A DNA stretch of 64,000 bases from Pirellulaceae bacterium (GTDB lineage: Bacteria; Planctomycetota; Planctomycetia; Pirellulales; Pirellulaceae): assembly GCA_029243025.1 (NCBI GenBank), contig JAQWSU010000022.1, positions 1 to 64,000 on the forward strand, given 5' to 3'. The notes under the pieces were generated by a model that worked only from the letters and a program-made list of their open reading frames with translations, did no database searches and was not told the DNA's origin. Made by a program: the position numbers and the translations under genes. Of the stretch, positions 18,018 to 26,388 are shown one piece after another (position 1 is the first letter of the stretch; each line of letters begins with the position of its first letter).

Positions 18018-18266
18018 GTTGCGCTCACGTCAGGTCGCTCGGGTAGTCGCGATCGCCTGATGAAAACCCTTGATTACCTCTTCTGCTTCGCTGCGATTTC
18101 TCTGGCTGATTGATGAAAAACGTCTCGCGGCATGTTAAGGTAGTCGCTGAAGTCCTTGGGGCTCGCTCCCGGATGGTTTGAGCGATCTTGGCGATGAAGT
18201 CGTCTGCTCAATCTTTTCTTCCTGATGTTGATGCACCGTGATTTGTCTTGCTAAAGGAGCCAACGA
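18018..18266. other. Spacer before the amidohydrolase pair
   Basis: No gene or clear promoter recognised; the stretch ends in a good ribosome binding site (aaaggagcc) for the gene at 18267. Confidence 0.5.
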
Positions 18267-21200
18267 ATGCTGCTCGCGATTCGATCGGGATTGGTGCTGT
18301 TTGTATTGGCCATTACGCCTGTTTTCGGTTTGCTTGCCGAAGATGATTCGACGAGGCCTGTTGCCGGATTGCATGAGAATCCACCCCGTCTGCATGCTCT
18401 GACCAATGCGCGTATCGTGCTTGCTCCGGGGCAAGTCCTGGAAAAGGCGACGTTGGTCATTCGTGGCATGGTGATCGAAGCGGTGGGCGTCGGCGTAGTT
18501 ATTCCGATGGAGGCAGAAGTAAAAGATCTGACAGGACATACCATTTACCCCGGATTCATCGATGCGTTTTCTGAGTTGGAGGTTCCCGCGCAACCGGTCG
18601 ATCGAGGTGCGGCTCATTGGAATCTGTATGTTCAAGCTCAACGAGATGCCGCGGTTGCCTATGCAAAAGATATCGGAATCAACAAGCAGCTGCGGTCACA
18701 GGGGATTACGACTCGATTGGTTGCTCCCAAGAGCGGTATTATTAAAGGCACCAGTGCGTTGGTCACCACCTCGGATGATGGGGGAGATCGATCGCTGTTA
18801 GCTGATCATGTTGCCATGCACGCAATGTTGACGGTGCCGCGATCAGGATCTCGGAAATCTTATCCGAATTCCCCGATGGGGGCTGTTGCACTTCTGAGAC
18901 AGACTCTCTACGACGCGCATTGGTATCGCGAAGCCTGGCAAGTCTTTCATTCTCAGGCTGGGGTGGAAAAGCCAGAGACCAATGTTGCTTTGGAGGCTCT
19001 GCAACCCGCGATTAATGGCAACCAACTTGTGCTGCTAGCGGCTCCTGACGAACAGTATCTGCTGCGTGCAGATGCAATCGGCAAGGAATTTGGTTTGAAT
19101 GTTGCCATTTTGGGATCAGGCGAAGAATATCGACGCATCAGCGATGTGCGGCAAACTCGTCGCGTGATTATTCTTCCGTTGAATTTTCCGGCGCCTCCCA
19201 ATGTGGCTACCGTAGAGGCCGCTCGAGAAGTAACTCTGGAGGACTTGATGCATTGGGATCATGCACCTGAGAATGCCGCGCGGTTGCAGCAAGCTGGTAT
19301 TTCTTTCGCCTTCACGAGCCACGGGCTTAAGAATAAGTCGGAGTTCCTGAGCGCAGTGCGAAAGGCTGTTCAGCGTGGGTTACCCGCCGCAGAAGCGTTG
19401 AGAGCAATGACCATCATGCCAGCACGATTGTTTGGCGTGCAAAATAAAGTTGGTTCGATTGCGGAAGGGAAACTCGCCAATTTGTGCGTGGCCGATGGCC
19501 GGCTGTTGGAAGAAAAAGCAAAGGTTATCTCAACCTGGGTCGGTGGGAAACGCTACGAAGTAACCCCCGAAGAGCCTCGTGATTTGCGAGGTACTTGGAA
19601 GGTGAAAGTTGAAGGGAGGGAACGGTCAGCCGCCTTGGATATTTCCGGGAAGCCGGCAGCATTGAAGATCAATTGGGATTCAACGCAGGAAGGGAAAAAG
19701 CCCCAGCCGCTCAAGAAAATCAAAATGCAGGATCTGCACCTGACGGCTACCCTGAATGCGGACTCCTTTGGCGAATCGGGTCTCGGGTTGTTTTCGGCGG
19801 TGGTCATGCCTGGTGCCAATCAGAGTTGGCGACTTGACGGACGCATTGTTTTGCCGAGCGGCAAGGAGATCGCTTTTGTTGCTCAGCCAGACAAGACAGA
19901 GGACAAGACAGAGGAGGTTGCTGACGAAAGCTCTGATGGGGATACCGAGGAAAAGGCGGTTGTATCAGACGACACGGTGAGTGAAGTGGATAGAGAAGCG
20001 GCGGCTGAGGCGAGTGCTGAGCAAGCCGAGCCGGAAGCTGCTGGCGAGGCGTCAATGGCGAGCTATCCCGTCAATCGGCCATTGGGCGCTTTCGGGCGAC
20101 TTGAAAAACCCGAGCAACCTGCGCTGCTGGCATTGACGAACGCGACGGTTTGGAGCTGCGGTCCGCAAGGAATTGTTGAGAATGCCACATTACTTGTTCG
20201 AGCTGGTTTGATCGAGCGTATTCAGTCCCGCACAGATGCCTTACCCGATTCGGCAGTGGTGATCGACTGCACCGGCAAGCACATCTCACCAGGGATTATC
20301 GACTGCCACTCCCATATGGCGACTGATGGTGGGGTAAATGAAAGTGGTCAAGCGATCACGGCCGAAGTGCGGATCGGAGACTTTATCGATGCTCGCGACA
20401 TTTCCATTTACCGGCAACTGGCGGGAGGTGTCACGACCTCGAACATCCTACATGGTTCAGCCAACCCAATTGGTGGGCAAAATCAAGTGATCAAACTTCG
20501 ATGGGGTGCCACACCGGAAGAGATGAAGTTCGCGACCGCCCCGACTGGCATAAAATTCGCGTTGGGTGAAAACGTTAAGCAAAGCAATTGGGGCAGCGGT
20601 TATAACACGCGCTATCCCAAGTCCCGCATGGGCGTTGAGCAGATTGTTCGCGATGCGTTTCTCGCAGCGAGGCAGTATCGCGATCGCGGAATTGAGTGGC
20701 AAAACACTCATCGTGGTTTACCGCCTCGTCGAGATTTGGAGCTTGACGCTCTGGTTGAAATCTTGGAGGGGGAACGCTGGATTCACTGTCATAGCTATCG
20801 ACAGGATGAGATTTTAGCGTTGTTGCGAACCCTTGAAATGTTTCAGATTCGGATTGGAACCTTGCAGCATATTCTTGAAGGATACAAAGTTGCAGAGGTG
20901 ATGAAACGCCATGGTGCCATGGCTTCGGCATTTTCAGATTGGTGGGCATACAAGATCGAGGTTTATGATGCGATTCCATACAACGGTGCATTAATGCACG
21001 ACATGGGAATTGTTGTCTCGTTCAACTCCGATGATCAAGAGTTGGCTCGCCACCTAAATCATGAGGCAGCCAAGGCAGTGAAGTATGGGGGCGTTGCGCC
21101 GGAGGATGCCTTGCAGTTTGTAACACTCAATCCGGCTAAGCAACTCAGAATCGAAGACTACGTTGGTTCCCTGGAGGCGGGGAAGCATGCCGACTTTGTC

Positions 21201-21449
21201 GTTTGGAGTGACTCTCCCTTGTCGACATTGAGTCGTTGCGAACAAACTTGGCTGGATGGTCGCAAGTATTTTGACATCACCGAGGATCGTTCCCAGCGAA
21301 AGAAGTGGTCGGAGATGCGGTCTTCATTGATTCAAAAAATCTTGGTTGCCGGTGAGAAGATGCAAAAGGCGAGTGACAAACAAGCTCGTGAACGTGATCT
21401 CTGGCCTCGTGTCAACATTTACTGTCGAGGTCATTTTCGTTCGAATTGA
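18267..21449 (+). CDS. Exported double amidohydrolase-family protein
   Basis: 1060 residues with a signal peptide (about 1-23). Two amidohydrolase-like modules are joined by an acidic Glu/Ala-rich linker (about 535-595). The second module (about 610-1010) has the expected metal-site landmarks: IIDCHSHMA near 677-685, WIHCHSYR near 838, a further His in LQHILEGY and Asp in NSDDQE near 920, plus the AGKHADFVVW C-terminal strand. The first module keeps the scaffold (YPGFIDA, GKLANLCVADG) but has no HxH at the equivalent place (FIDAFSEL), so it is probably not catalytic. The substrate is unknown; family members hydrolyse amide or ring bonds. ATG follows aaaggagcc. The next gene lies 32 bp downstream. 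Confidence 0.82.
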   Translation: MLLAIRSGLVLFVLAITPVFGLLAEDDSTRPVAGLHENPPRLHALTNARIVLAPGQVLEKATLVIRGMVIEAVGVGVVIPMEAEVKDLTGHTIYPGFIDAFSELEVPAQPVDRGAAHWNLYVQAQRDAAVAYAKDIGINKQLRSQGITTRLVAPKSGIIKGTSALVTTSDDGGDRSLLADHVAMHAMLTVPRSGSRKSYPNSPMGAVALLRQTLYDAHWYREAWQVFHSQAGVEKPETNVALEALQPAINGNQLVLLAAPDEQYLLRADAIGKEFGLNVAILGSGEEYRRISDVRQTRRVIILPLNFPAPPNVATVEAAREVTLEDLMHWDHAPENAARLQQAGISFAFTSHGLKNKSEFLSAVRKAVQRGLPAAEALRAMTIMPARLFGVQNKVGSIAEGKLANLCVADGRLLEEKAKVISTWVGGKRYEVTPEEPRDLRGTWKVKVEGRERSAALDISGKPAALKINWDSTQEGKKPQPLKKIKMQDLHLTATLNADSFGESGLGLFSAVVMPGANQSWRLDGRIVLPSGKEIAFVAQPDKTEDKTEEVADESSDGDTEEKAVVSDDTVSEVDREAAAEASAEQAEPEAAGEASMASYPVNRPLGAFGRLEKPEQPALLALTNATVWSCGPQGIVENATLLVRAGLIERIQSRTDALPDSAVVIDCTGKHISPGIIDCHSHMATDGGVNESGQAITAEVRIGDFIDARDISIYRQLAGGVTTSNILHGSANPIGGQNQVIKLRWGATPEEMKFATAPTGIKFALGENVKQSNWGSGYNTRYPKSRMGVEQIVRDAFLAARQYRDRGIEWQNTHRGLPPRRDLELDALVEILEGERWIHCHSYRQDEILALLRTLEMFQIRIGTLQHILEGYKVAEVMKRHGAMASAFSDWWAYKIEVYDAIPYNGALMHDMGIVVSFNSDDQELARHLNHEAAKAVKYGGVAPEDALQFVTLNPAKQLRIEDYVGSLEAGKHADFVVWSDSPLSTLSRCEQTWLDGRKYFDITEDRSQRKKWSEMRSSLIQKILVAGEKMQKASDKQARERDLWPRVNIYCRGHFRSN
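19890..19913 (+). repeat. 12-bp coding tandem duplication (DKTE x2)
   Basis: Two exact copies of gacaagacagag encode a duplicated Asp-Lys-Thr-Glu at the start of the acidic linker of the amidohydrolase. Confidence 0.95.
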
Positions 21450-21481
21450 CGTCGTCAGCTTTCTTATGAATTGATCGAACT

Positions 21482-22777
21482 ATGATTACGCAAATGAGAA
21501 TAGTCGGAATCATCCACGGCATCTTGTTCGGGATGGCGAGTGTGGCCTGTGCATCGCCCGAGATTCCAGGCGGAGATCAGGCTGCGCCGATTGCGATCGT
21601 CAATGCGACGATTCATCCTGTTTCTTCCGAACCCATTTCTTCTGCAACCATTCTGTTTGCAGAAGGAAAGATTGTTGCGTTGGGAGTCGACGTGCAAATT
21701 CCCGAAGATGCACAGCTCATCGATGGTGTTGGAAAGCAGGTGTATCCTGGTTTGTTCAACGCAGGTGGACAAATCGGACTCATCGAAATTAACTCGATTC
21801 GAGCGACCGATGATAGCCAAGAAGTTGGCTCGCTCAACCCTAACGCGAAGGCGCAGGTGGCTGTGAATCCAGACAGCGAAGTGATTCCTGTTACTCGTGC
21901 CAATGGTGTGCTTTTGTCTCTAGCGGTTCCTAAGGGAGGACTTTTGTCGGGCACTTCGGCCGTGTTGCAACTTGACGGTTGGACTTGGGAAGACATGACC
22001 CTGCAGGCTCCGACGGGAATGCATGTGCAATGGCCACGAATGAGCGCCCCTCATGCGAACGATAAATCGGGCGCGAATTCGCCCGATCATCTGAAAGCAC
22101 TGCGAGACGTTTTCAAGGCGGCAGAAGCTTATCGGCGCGTTGCCGCAGTCAATGGCCCTGTCGATGTCCGATTGGAAGCGATGCTGCCGGTCATCAATCA
22201 AGAACTCCCACTCATTGTTCATGCAGATACGGCTCTGCAAATACAATCGGCCGTAGCATTTGCTGCGGAGCGAAACTTGAAATTGGTGATTTACGGTGGG
22301 TATGACTCGCATCATTGTGCACGGTTGTTGAAAGAAAACGATGTGCCCGTGATTCTCAGCGCCGTCTATCGTTTGCCTCGACGACGGTCCGATCCGTTTG
22401 ACGCCTCCTATACTTTGCCGGAACGTTTGCGAGCTGCTGGCGTCCAATTCTGTATTGCGGGTGTCGGGCGGTTTAGCGCCGCGAGTTTGCGGAACTTGCC
22501 CTACCATGCCGCCACTGCGGTCGCCTACGGTTTGCCGAAGGATGAAGCTTTGAAAGCAATCACCCTCTACCCTGCTCAAATTCTCGGTGTTCATGAACAC
22601 GTTGGGTCGTTGGAGCCTGGTAAGGATGCAACGATGATTCTCACGACCGGCAATCCTTTGGATACCGAAAGTCAAGTTGAGCGGGCGTTCATTCAAGGAC
22701 GATCAGTCGACTTGAACAGCCGGCATACTCGGCTCTGGAAAAAGTATCGTATCAAATACCAGCGATTGCAGGACTGA
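21482..22777 (+). CDS. Exported amidohydrolase-like protein lacking the HxH motif
   Basis: 431 residues with a signal peptide (about 1-24). The beta-sandwich and barrel scaffold of metal-dependent amidohydrolases is visible (IAIVNATIHPVSSEPI near the start, LEPGKDATMILTTGNPL near the end), but the HxH metal motif after the first strand is replaced by YPGLFNAGGQIGL, and no full ligand set is apparent. It resembles the first, degenerate module of the upstream protein, so the two genes may have arisen by duplication and may work together as an active/inactive pair. Probably the second gene of an operon with the double amidohydrolase. Substrate unknown. Confidence 0.72.
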   Translation: MITQMRIVGIIHGILFGMASVACASPEIPGGDQAAPIAIVNATIHPVSSEPISSATILFAEGKIVALGVDVQIPEDAQLIDGVGKQVYPGLFNAGGQIGLIEINSIRATDDSQEVGSLNPNAKAQVAVNPDSEVIPVTRANGVLLSLAVPKGGLLSGTSAVLQLDGWTWEDMTLQAPTGMHVQWPRMSAPHANDKSGANSPDHLKALRDVFKAAEAYRRVAAVNGPVDVRLEAMLPVINQELPLIVHADTALQIQSAVAFAAERNLKLVIYGGYDSHHCARLLKENDVPVILSAVYRLPRRRSDPFDASYTLPERLRAAGVQFCIAGVGRFSAASLRNLPYHAATAVAYGLPKDEALKAITLYPAQILGVHEHVGSLEPGKDATMILTTGNPLDTESQVERAFIQGRSVDLNSRHTRLWKKYRIKYQRLQD

Positions 22778-23388
22778 ACTGGCGATTGACGTGGGCTCCT
22801 TGGAGGGGGCGGCGTTCGAGGATCGATCCGAGCGAGTCAAGGTCAACGTCTGAAGAAAAAATCGCTTCCGTTGTTGGTGGCCGGCGTTTTTTTACTTGGT
22901 TCGGCTCGCTGCAAGCTGTTGCTGTCGTCTCTTGAGCGGCTGTCTGCTTTCACTTGTAGCATGCGAAAACATCGGAGGAATCTGTATTGACTCATCTTTG
23001 ACACTCCCTTCAATCGGCTTTGCGATCATCCAGCACTTCATTGTGTCCTCGGATGACGGGAATCCTGCTGAGGAAGAGATGGAGTTCGTCTTGGCAGCTG
23101 AACCGGCTTTTGTTAATGTCCGGACTTCAGGGAGCGTCAAAGTTTTTCTAGGAGAGAGTGCTTTAAAAGGAATTCGGGCGACGAGTTGAACAACTGGCAG
23201 GGTTCTGGGTGATGCGTTTCTGGTTAAACTCTGAACTAAGTTGTTTGCTGACATGCATCGATGCATGGCGATTAATTCCTGGTCACTTGAACTCCATTAC
23301 CCCATACTTGAAATCGGACAACGGTCCGAACGATTGAGCAACTGTTGTTAGTTCCAGCAAACGGTTGCTATTACACGGAGGTTGGCGT
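22778..23388. other. 611-bp intergenic region before rimI
   Basis: Contains a perfect 16-bp palindrome at 23252-23267 and overlapping frames of 97 (plus) and 124 (minus) codons that are not supported as genes: the plus frame uses a TTG start without a binding site and the minus frame has no recognisable family. Confidence 0.5.
23252..23267. promoter_or_regulatory. Perfect 16-bp palindrome upstream of rimI
   Basis: CATGCATCGATGCATG is identical on both strands and lies about 120 bp ahead of the acetyltransferase start. It is a candidate operator with no known protein. Confidence 0.35.
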
Positions 23389-23910
23389 ATGAGTCTCGAT
23401 GGCGTGCAGGACTTGCGAGTTCACATCCGCTGGATGATCCGGCGAGATATGCCAGAGATACTGGAAATCGAGAATCGAAGTTTTGAGTTCCCGTGGTCTG
23501 AGGAAGACTTTATTCGCTGCCTACGTCAACGTAATTGTATCGGCATGGTTGCCGAACGTGACGAGCGGATTGTCGGGTTCATGATTTATGAATTGCACAA
23601 GACGCGATTGCACGTTTTGAATTTCGCGGTTCACGGTGATTTTCGTCGCAAGGGAGTGGGTGGGCAAATGACCCATAAGCTTGTTGGGAAGTTGTCCCAT
23701 CAACGCCGCACTCGCATCTTGCTGGAGATTCGCGAAACGAATTTGGATGCCCAACTGTTTTTTCGCAGTTGTGGTTTTCGAGCTGTATCCGTCTTGCGGG
23801 ATTTCTACGAGGACACAACGGAAGATGCCTACCTGATGGAGAGTCGTTACAAACCGACACTGCATGAAGCTTTGCAGCCAGTTAATCGGATTTCCCGGTT
23901 GGCAGGGTAG
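23389..23910 (+). CDS. rimI: GNAT N-acetyltransferase, RimI-like
   Basis: 173 residues of the GCN5-related fold. RimI acetylates the N-terminal alanine of ribosomal protein S18. Characteristic segments are the early IRRDMPEILEIENRSFEFPW, the hydrophobic VLNFAVHGDFRRKGVGGQM (acetyl-CoA binding, R-x-x-G-x-G near 84-92) and LEIRETNLDAQLFFRSCGFR, which matches the RimI consensus around Glu and Asn of the active site. ATG at 23389 has GGAGG 7 nt upstream; an in-frame TTG at 23365 is less likely. Other GNAT substrates cannot be excluded. Confidence 0.82.
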   Translation: MSLDGVQDLRVHIRWMIRRDMPEILEIENRSFEFPWSEEDFIRCLRQRNCIGMVAERDERIVGFMIYELHKTRLHVLNFAVHGDFRRKGVGGQMTHKLVGKLSHQRRTRILLEIRETNLDAQLFFRSCGFRAVSVLRDFYEDTTEDAYLMESRYKPTLHEALQPVNRISRLAG

Positions 23911-23928
23911 GCGAGCGATCACCAACGC

Positions 23929-24861
23929 TCAATTGTTGGAATCCGTTTGCTGAGACTGCAGCGTTCGAATGATTTGCTGCAGTCGCTCCATCCGTTGATT
24001 CATGGCTCGGATGTCTCCGGCCAGTTTCTTATTCTCGGCTTCTAGATCGGTACTCGTTGTGTCACCTTTCCGATCACGTTGGGGCGGCGGTAGTAGAAAG
24101 TTCAGTCCGGTGGGCATGGAGTGGATGAAAGCGTGCTGGCCGGATGCCAAGTGTTGAAGCTGAGTCGCCCATCTCTGTGTTTCTGGCGGTAGCGTGTCAA
24201 TTGACTCGGGTGTGACGATCCACTCATTGCCACCTTTTCGCACTGCGATTTGAGTTCGAGTTCCAACGCGGCTGATTCGGAATTCAATGCCTAAGGGGAA
24301 TTCAGGTTTTGGCGTTGGTAGTACGATGCCTGGATTCATGAATCTCAGATTGATCCCGGGGCCAAAACCGCTACTCGCTTGCTTCTCGATCCAACTCGCC
24401 ATTTCCTCGGAGTTCATACCGGACGGGATTGTGTAGTTAATTGAGGTGCGGTTCGTCGGCTTTAGCTGAACATTGATGAGTGTCTCTTTTCGACGGATTT
24501 GCACAGAAAGTCGCTTGCCGTTGCTGCGCTCGACCAGCCGTCCCAATTGCTCGACCGAGGCCAACGGTGTCGCATCGACGGATACGATTTCATCTCCCGA
24601 AACAATGCCAGCGGTCGCAGCGGGCGCTTTGGGTATCACATCAGCCACAATTACTTTGAGATTGTTGGGAGTACCCGTGTTGGTGCAGCGCACACCGATC
24701 CAGTACGAGATTGGTGCCGGCATGGTGAGTTGTTCTTTTGAGAGAGGCTGTGGTAACGGAGCCTCGGTATCCTCAGCTGTCACTACTGAGACGGTAGCTA
24801 GGAGCATGATGGCAATTAGCAGCGGGGGCGTCTGAAATTGCTTAATGGATGACCAAGGCAT
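23929..24861 (-). CDS. Exported PDZ-domain protein
   Basis: 310 residues: a signal peptide or N-terminal anchor (IAIMLLATVSVVTAE, about 15-30), a PDZ domain (about 55-135, with ATAGIVSGDEIVSVDATPL as its core), a middle region of unknown fold and a C-terminal coiled coil (about 270-303). No protease domain is present, so it is an adaptor or sensor rather than an HtrA enzyme. It is the last gene after the sigma/anti-sigma pair on the same strand, with a 92-bp gap, which suggests a role in the same envelope response. ATG at 24861 is preferred over TTG at 24882. Confidence 0.7.
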   Translation of the reverse strand: MPWSSIKQFQTPPLLIAIMLLATVSVVTAEDTEAPLPQPLSKEQLTMPAPISYWIGVRCTNTGTPNNLKVIVADVIPKAPAATAGIVSGDEIVSVDATPLASVEQLGRLVERSNGKRLSVQIRRKETLINVQLKPTNRTSINYTIPSGMNSEEMASWIEKQASSGFGPGINLRFMNPGIVLPTPKPEFPLGIEFRISRVGTRTQIAVRKGGNEWIVTPESIDTLPPETQRWATQLQHLASGQHAFIHSMPTGLNFLLPPPQRDRKGDTTSTDLEAENKKLAGDIRAMNQRMERLQQIIRTLQSQQTDSNN

Positions 24862-24953
24862 GTTTCGCGTGCCTTCAAACAAGATGGAGCGGTTGTGTAC
24901 GGTCCGGTTACGGTTGATTGGTCTGATGCTAAACGTAAAAAAATTATCTGTAC

Positions 24954-25634
24954 CTATTGGTAACCCGTGAATTGGACATTCAGATTATCCGTTGGGACAA
25001 ATGCTCCTCGTCCATCCTGGAGTTGTACGGGATGCCAGGTTCGTTCTCGTGTGACATCGTGGCCTTTACTTTCAAGAGCCTGTAGAACTTCCGATGACAT
25101 TTGGTTTTGTTTGGCCAGCTGTTGGCTATCCAGATTGCCGACATTTTGTACTGGAACACTCATCGGATTCAAACCATCCCCCGTCTGATTAGGCACCCAG
25201 ACAACGACTTGTTCAGCCGGATTTGTTTTGTTGTTGGGGGAAATAGCGATGTTTGAGGACGAAGGCTTGCTTGCTGGAAATTCAAATGTGCCTATGCCGT
25301 AGCCCACCGTAAGCGAGAGAAGCAGCATGGCTGCAACATTCAAAACTCTCCAAGGCGTGATTCCTGCTCGAGTTGAGAAGCGTGCCGGAGCATTCGCAAG
25401 TTGGAGGACGGATTCTTCCTTTTGTTCTTCTACGATATCTTCTTCGACTGCGGCCGCTGACCATATCGAAAACTCGTCGCGCCATGTTTGTGATTCGACA
25501 TAAGCGAGTGCCATTTCTCGCCAGTGTTCTGGTTGTTGGTCGCAGGCCATCAGCAGTTCACGCTGTTCGTTTTCATTCAGCTCACCGTCGACCATGCGAT
25601 CAATGATGGCATCCGTAATTTCACGATTTGACAT
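24954..25634 (-). CDS. Membrane anti-sigma factor-like protein
   Basis: 226 residues. The cytosolic N-terminus (about 1-75; DRMVDGELNENEQRELL) has the helical look of anti-sigma domains but lacks the HxxxCxxC zinc motif. A single membrane span (about 95-115) is followed by an extracytoplasmic domain of about 110 residues. ATG at 25634 follows GAGGTG and lies 1 nt after the stop of the upstream ECF sigma gene, so the two are translationally coupled, as usual for a sigma factor and its regulator. The call rests mainly on this coupling and topology. Confidence 0.75.
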   Translation of the reverse strand: MSNREITDAIIDRMVDGELNENEQRELLMACDQQPEHWREMALAYVESQTWRDEFSIWSAAAVEEDIVEEQKEESVLQLANAPARFSTRAGITPWRVLNVAAMLLLSLTVGYGIGTFEFPASKPSSSNIAISPNNKTNPAEQVVVWVPNQTGDGLNPMSVPVQNVGNLDSQQLAKQNQMSSEVLQALESKGHDVTRERTWHPVQLQDGRGAFVPTDNLNVQFTGYQ

Positions 25635-25635
25635 C

Positions 25636-26205
25636 TTACACCTCAGTAACCTTCGCACTGGTCAATACCTGACGCATGCGTTTTCGGGCTCGGTGCAGTC
25701 GCGATTCCACTGCACTCGTTGTCATGGTCAAATGCTCGGAGATTTCCTTATAGCTCCAATTCTCTGTGTACTTCAACAAAAGTAGTTCGGCGTCGCGTGG
25801 GTGTAATTGGTCTAACGCGTCGCGCACCATTTGTCTTCTTTCATCGGCCAACAGCCAGTGGAGCGGGTTGTTGGGTTGGCGGTGCTCAGTTAGCGATATC
25901 CCACGCTCGGCATAATTTCGTTCCAGCTTCCGACGACGTCCCTGTTTTCGCCGGTACATCAACGATTGCCGAACGGCCAACTGATAGAGCCAGGCCCCTG
26001 CTTTGGAGGGGTCTGATAAGGGTGATTTTTGCTCGATGGCGGCGGAGGCGACCTCTTGGTAGATCTCGTCGATCGCTTGGGCCTCGCCACACCGGGCCAT
26101 AATCACCGTGCGCAACCATCGTTGGTGCTCGGTAAGTTCCTGTTGCCAATCAATTTTTACGTCGGCAGCGACGTTCGAATTGCGGTTTTTCTGGGAACCA
26201 GTCAT
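25636..26205 (-). CDS. ECF-family RNA polymerase sigma factor
   Basis: 189 residues with sigma region 2 (about 28-95; AIDEIYQEVASAAIEQ and AGAWLYQLAVRQSLMYRRK) and region 4 (about 125-185; LHPRDAELLLLKYTENWSYKEISEHL then SAVESRLHRARKRM), without regions 1 and 3, as expected for the extracytoplasmic-function class. It directs RNA polymerase to a small regulon, probably under control of the membrane protein encoded just downstream. Its own regulon cannot be deduced from the window. Confidence 0.9.
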   Translation of the reverse strand: MTGSQKNRNSNVAADVKIDWQQELTEHQRWLRTVIMARCGEAQAIDEIYQEVASAAIEQKSPLSDPSKAGAWLYQLAVRQSLMYRRKQGRRRKLERNYAERGISLTEHRQPNNPLHWLLADERRQMVRDALDQLHPRDAELLLLKYTENWSYKEISEHLTMTTSAVESRLHRARKRMRQVLTSAKVTEV

Positions 26206-26388
26206 CGTCTGCCTAAACGTTGCCGCGAGAATGTGGATCTTGCACCAGAACTTCGGTTCTGCTGGGAAATATCACGTTATCCCTCGTGAGCGGATGGAGG
26301 GGAAGGAACGCCACCGGATGGGGCATTCTACACTTCACCCCCGTCTTCGGGGAATCGGCAGGCCCATTTTAGGTGTCTGGGCTGATTT

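Noticed and set aside
22896-23266. 97-codon plus frame with a lipobox-like LSLVAC and an overlapping 124-codon minus frame
   Set aside because: The plus frame needs a TTG start without a Shine-Dalgarno and its later sequence is unlike a lipoprotein; the minus frame has no family. Chance is likelier for both.
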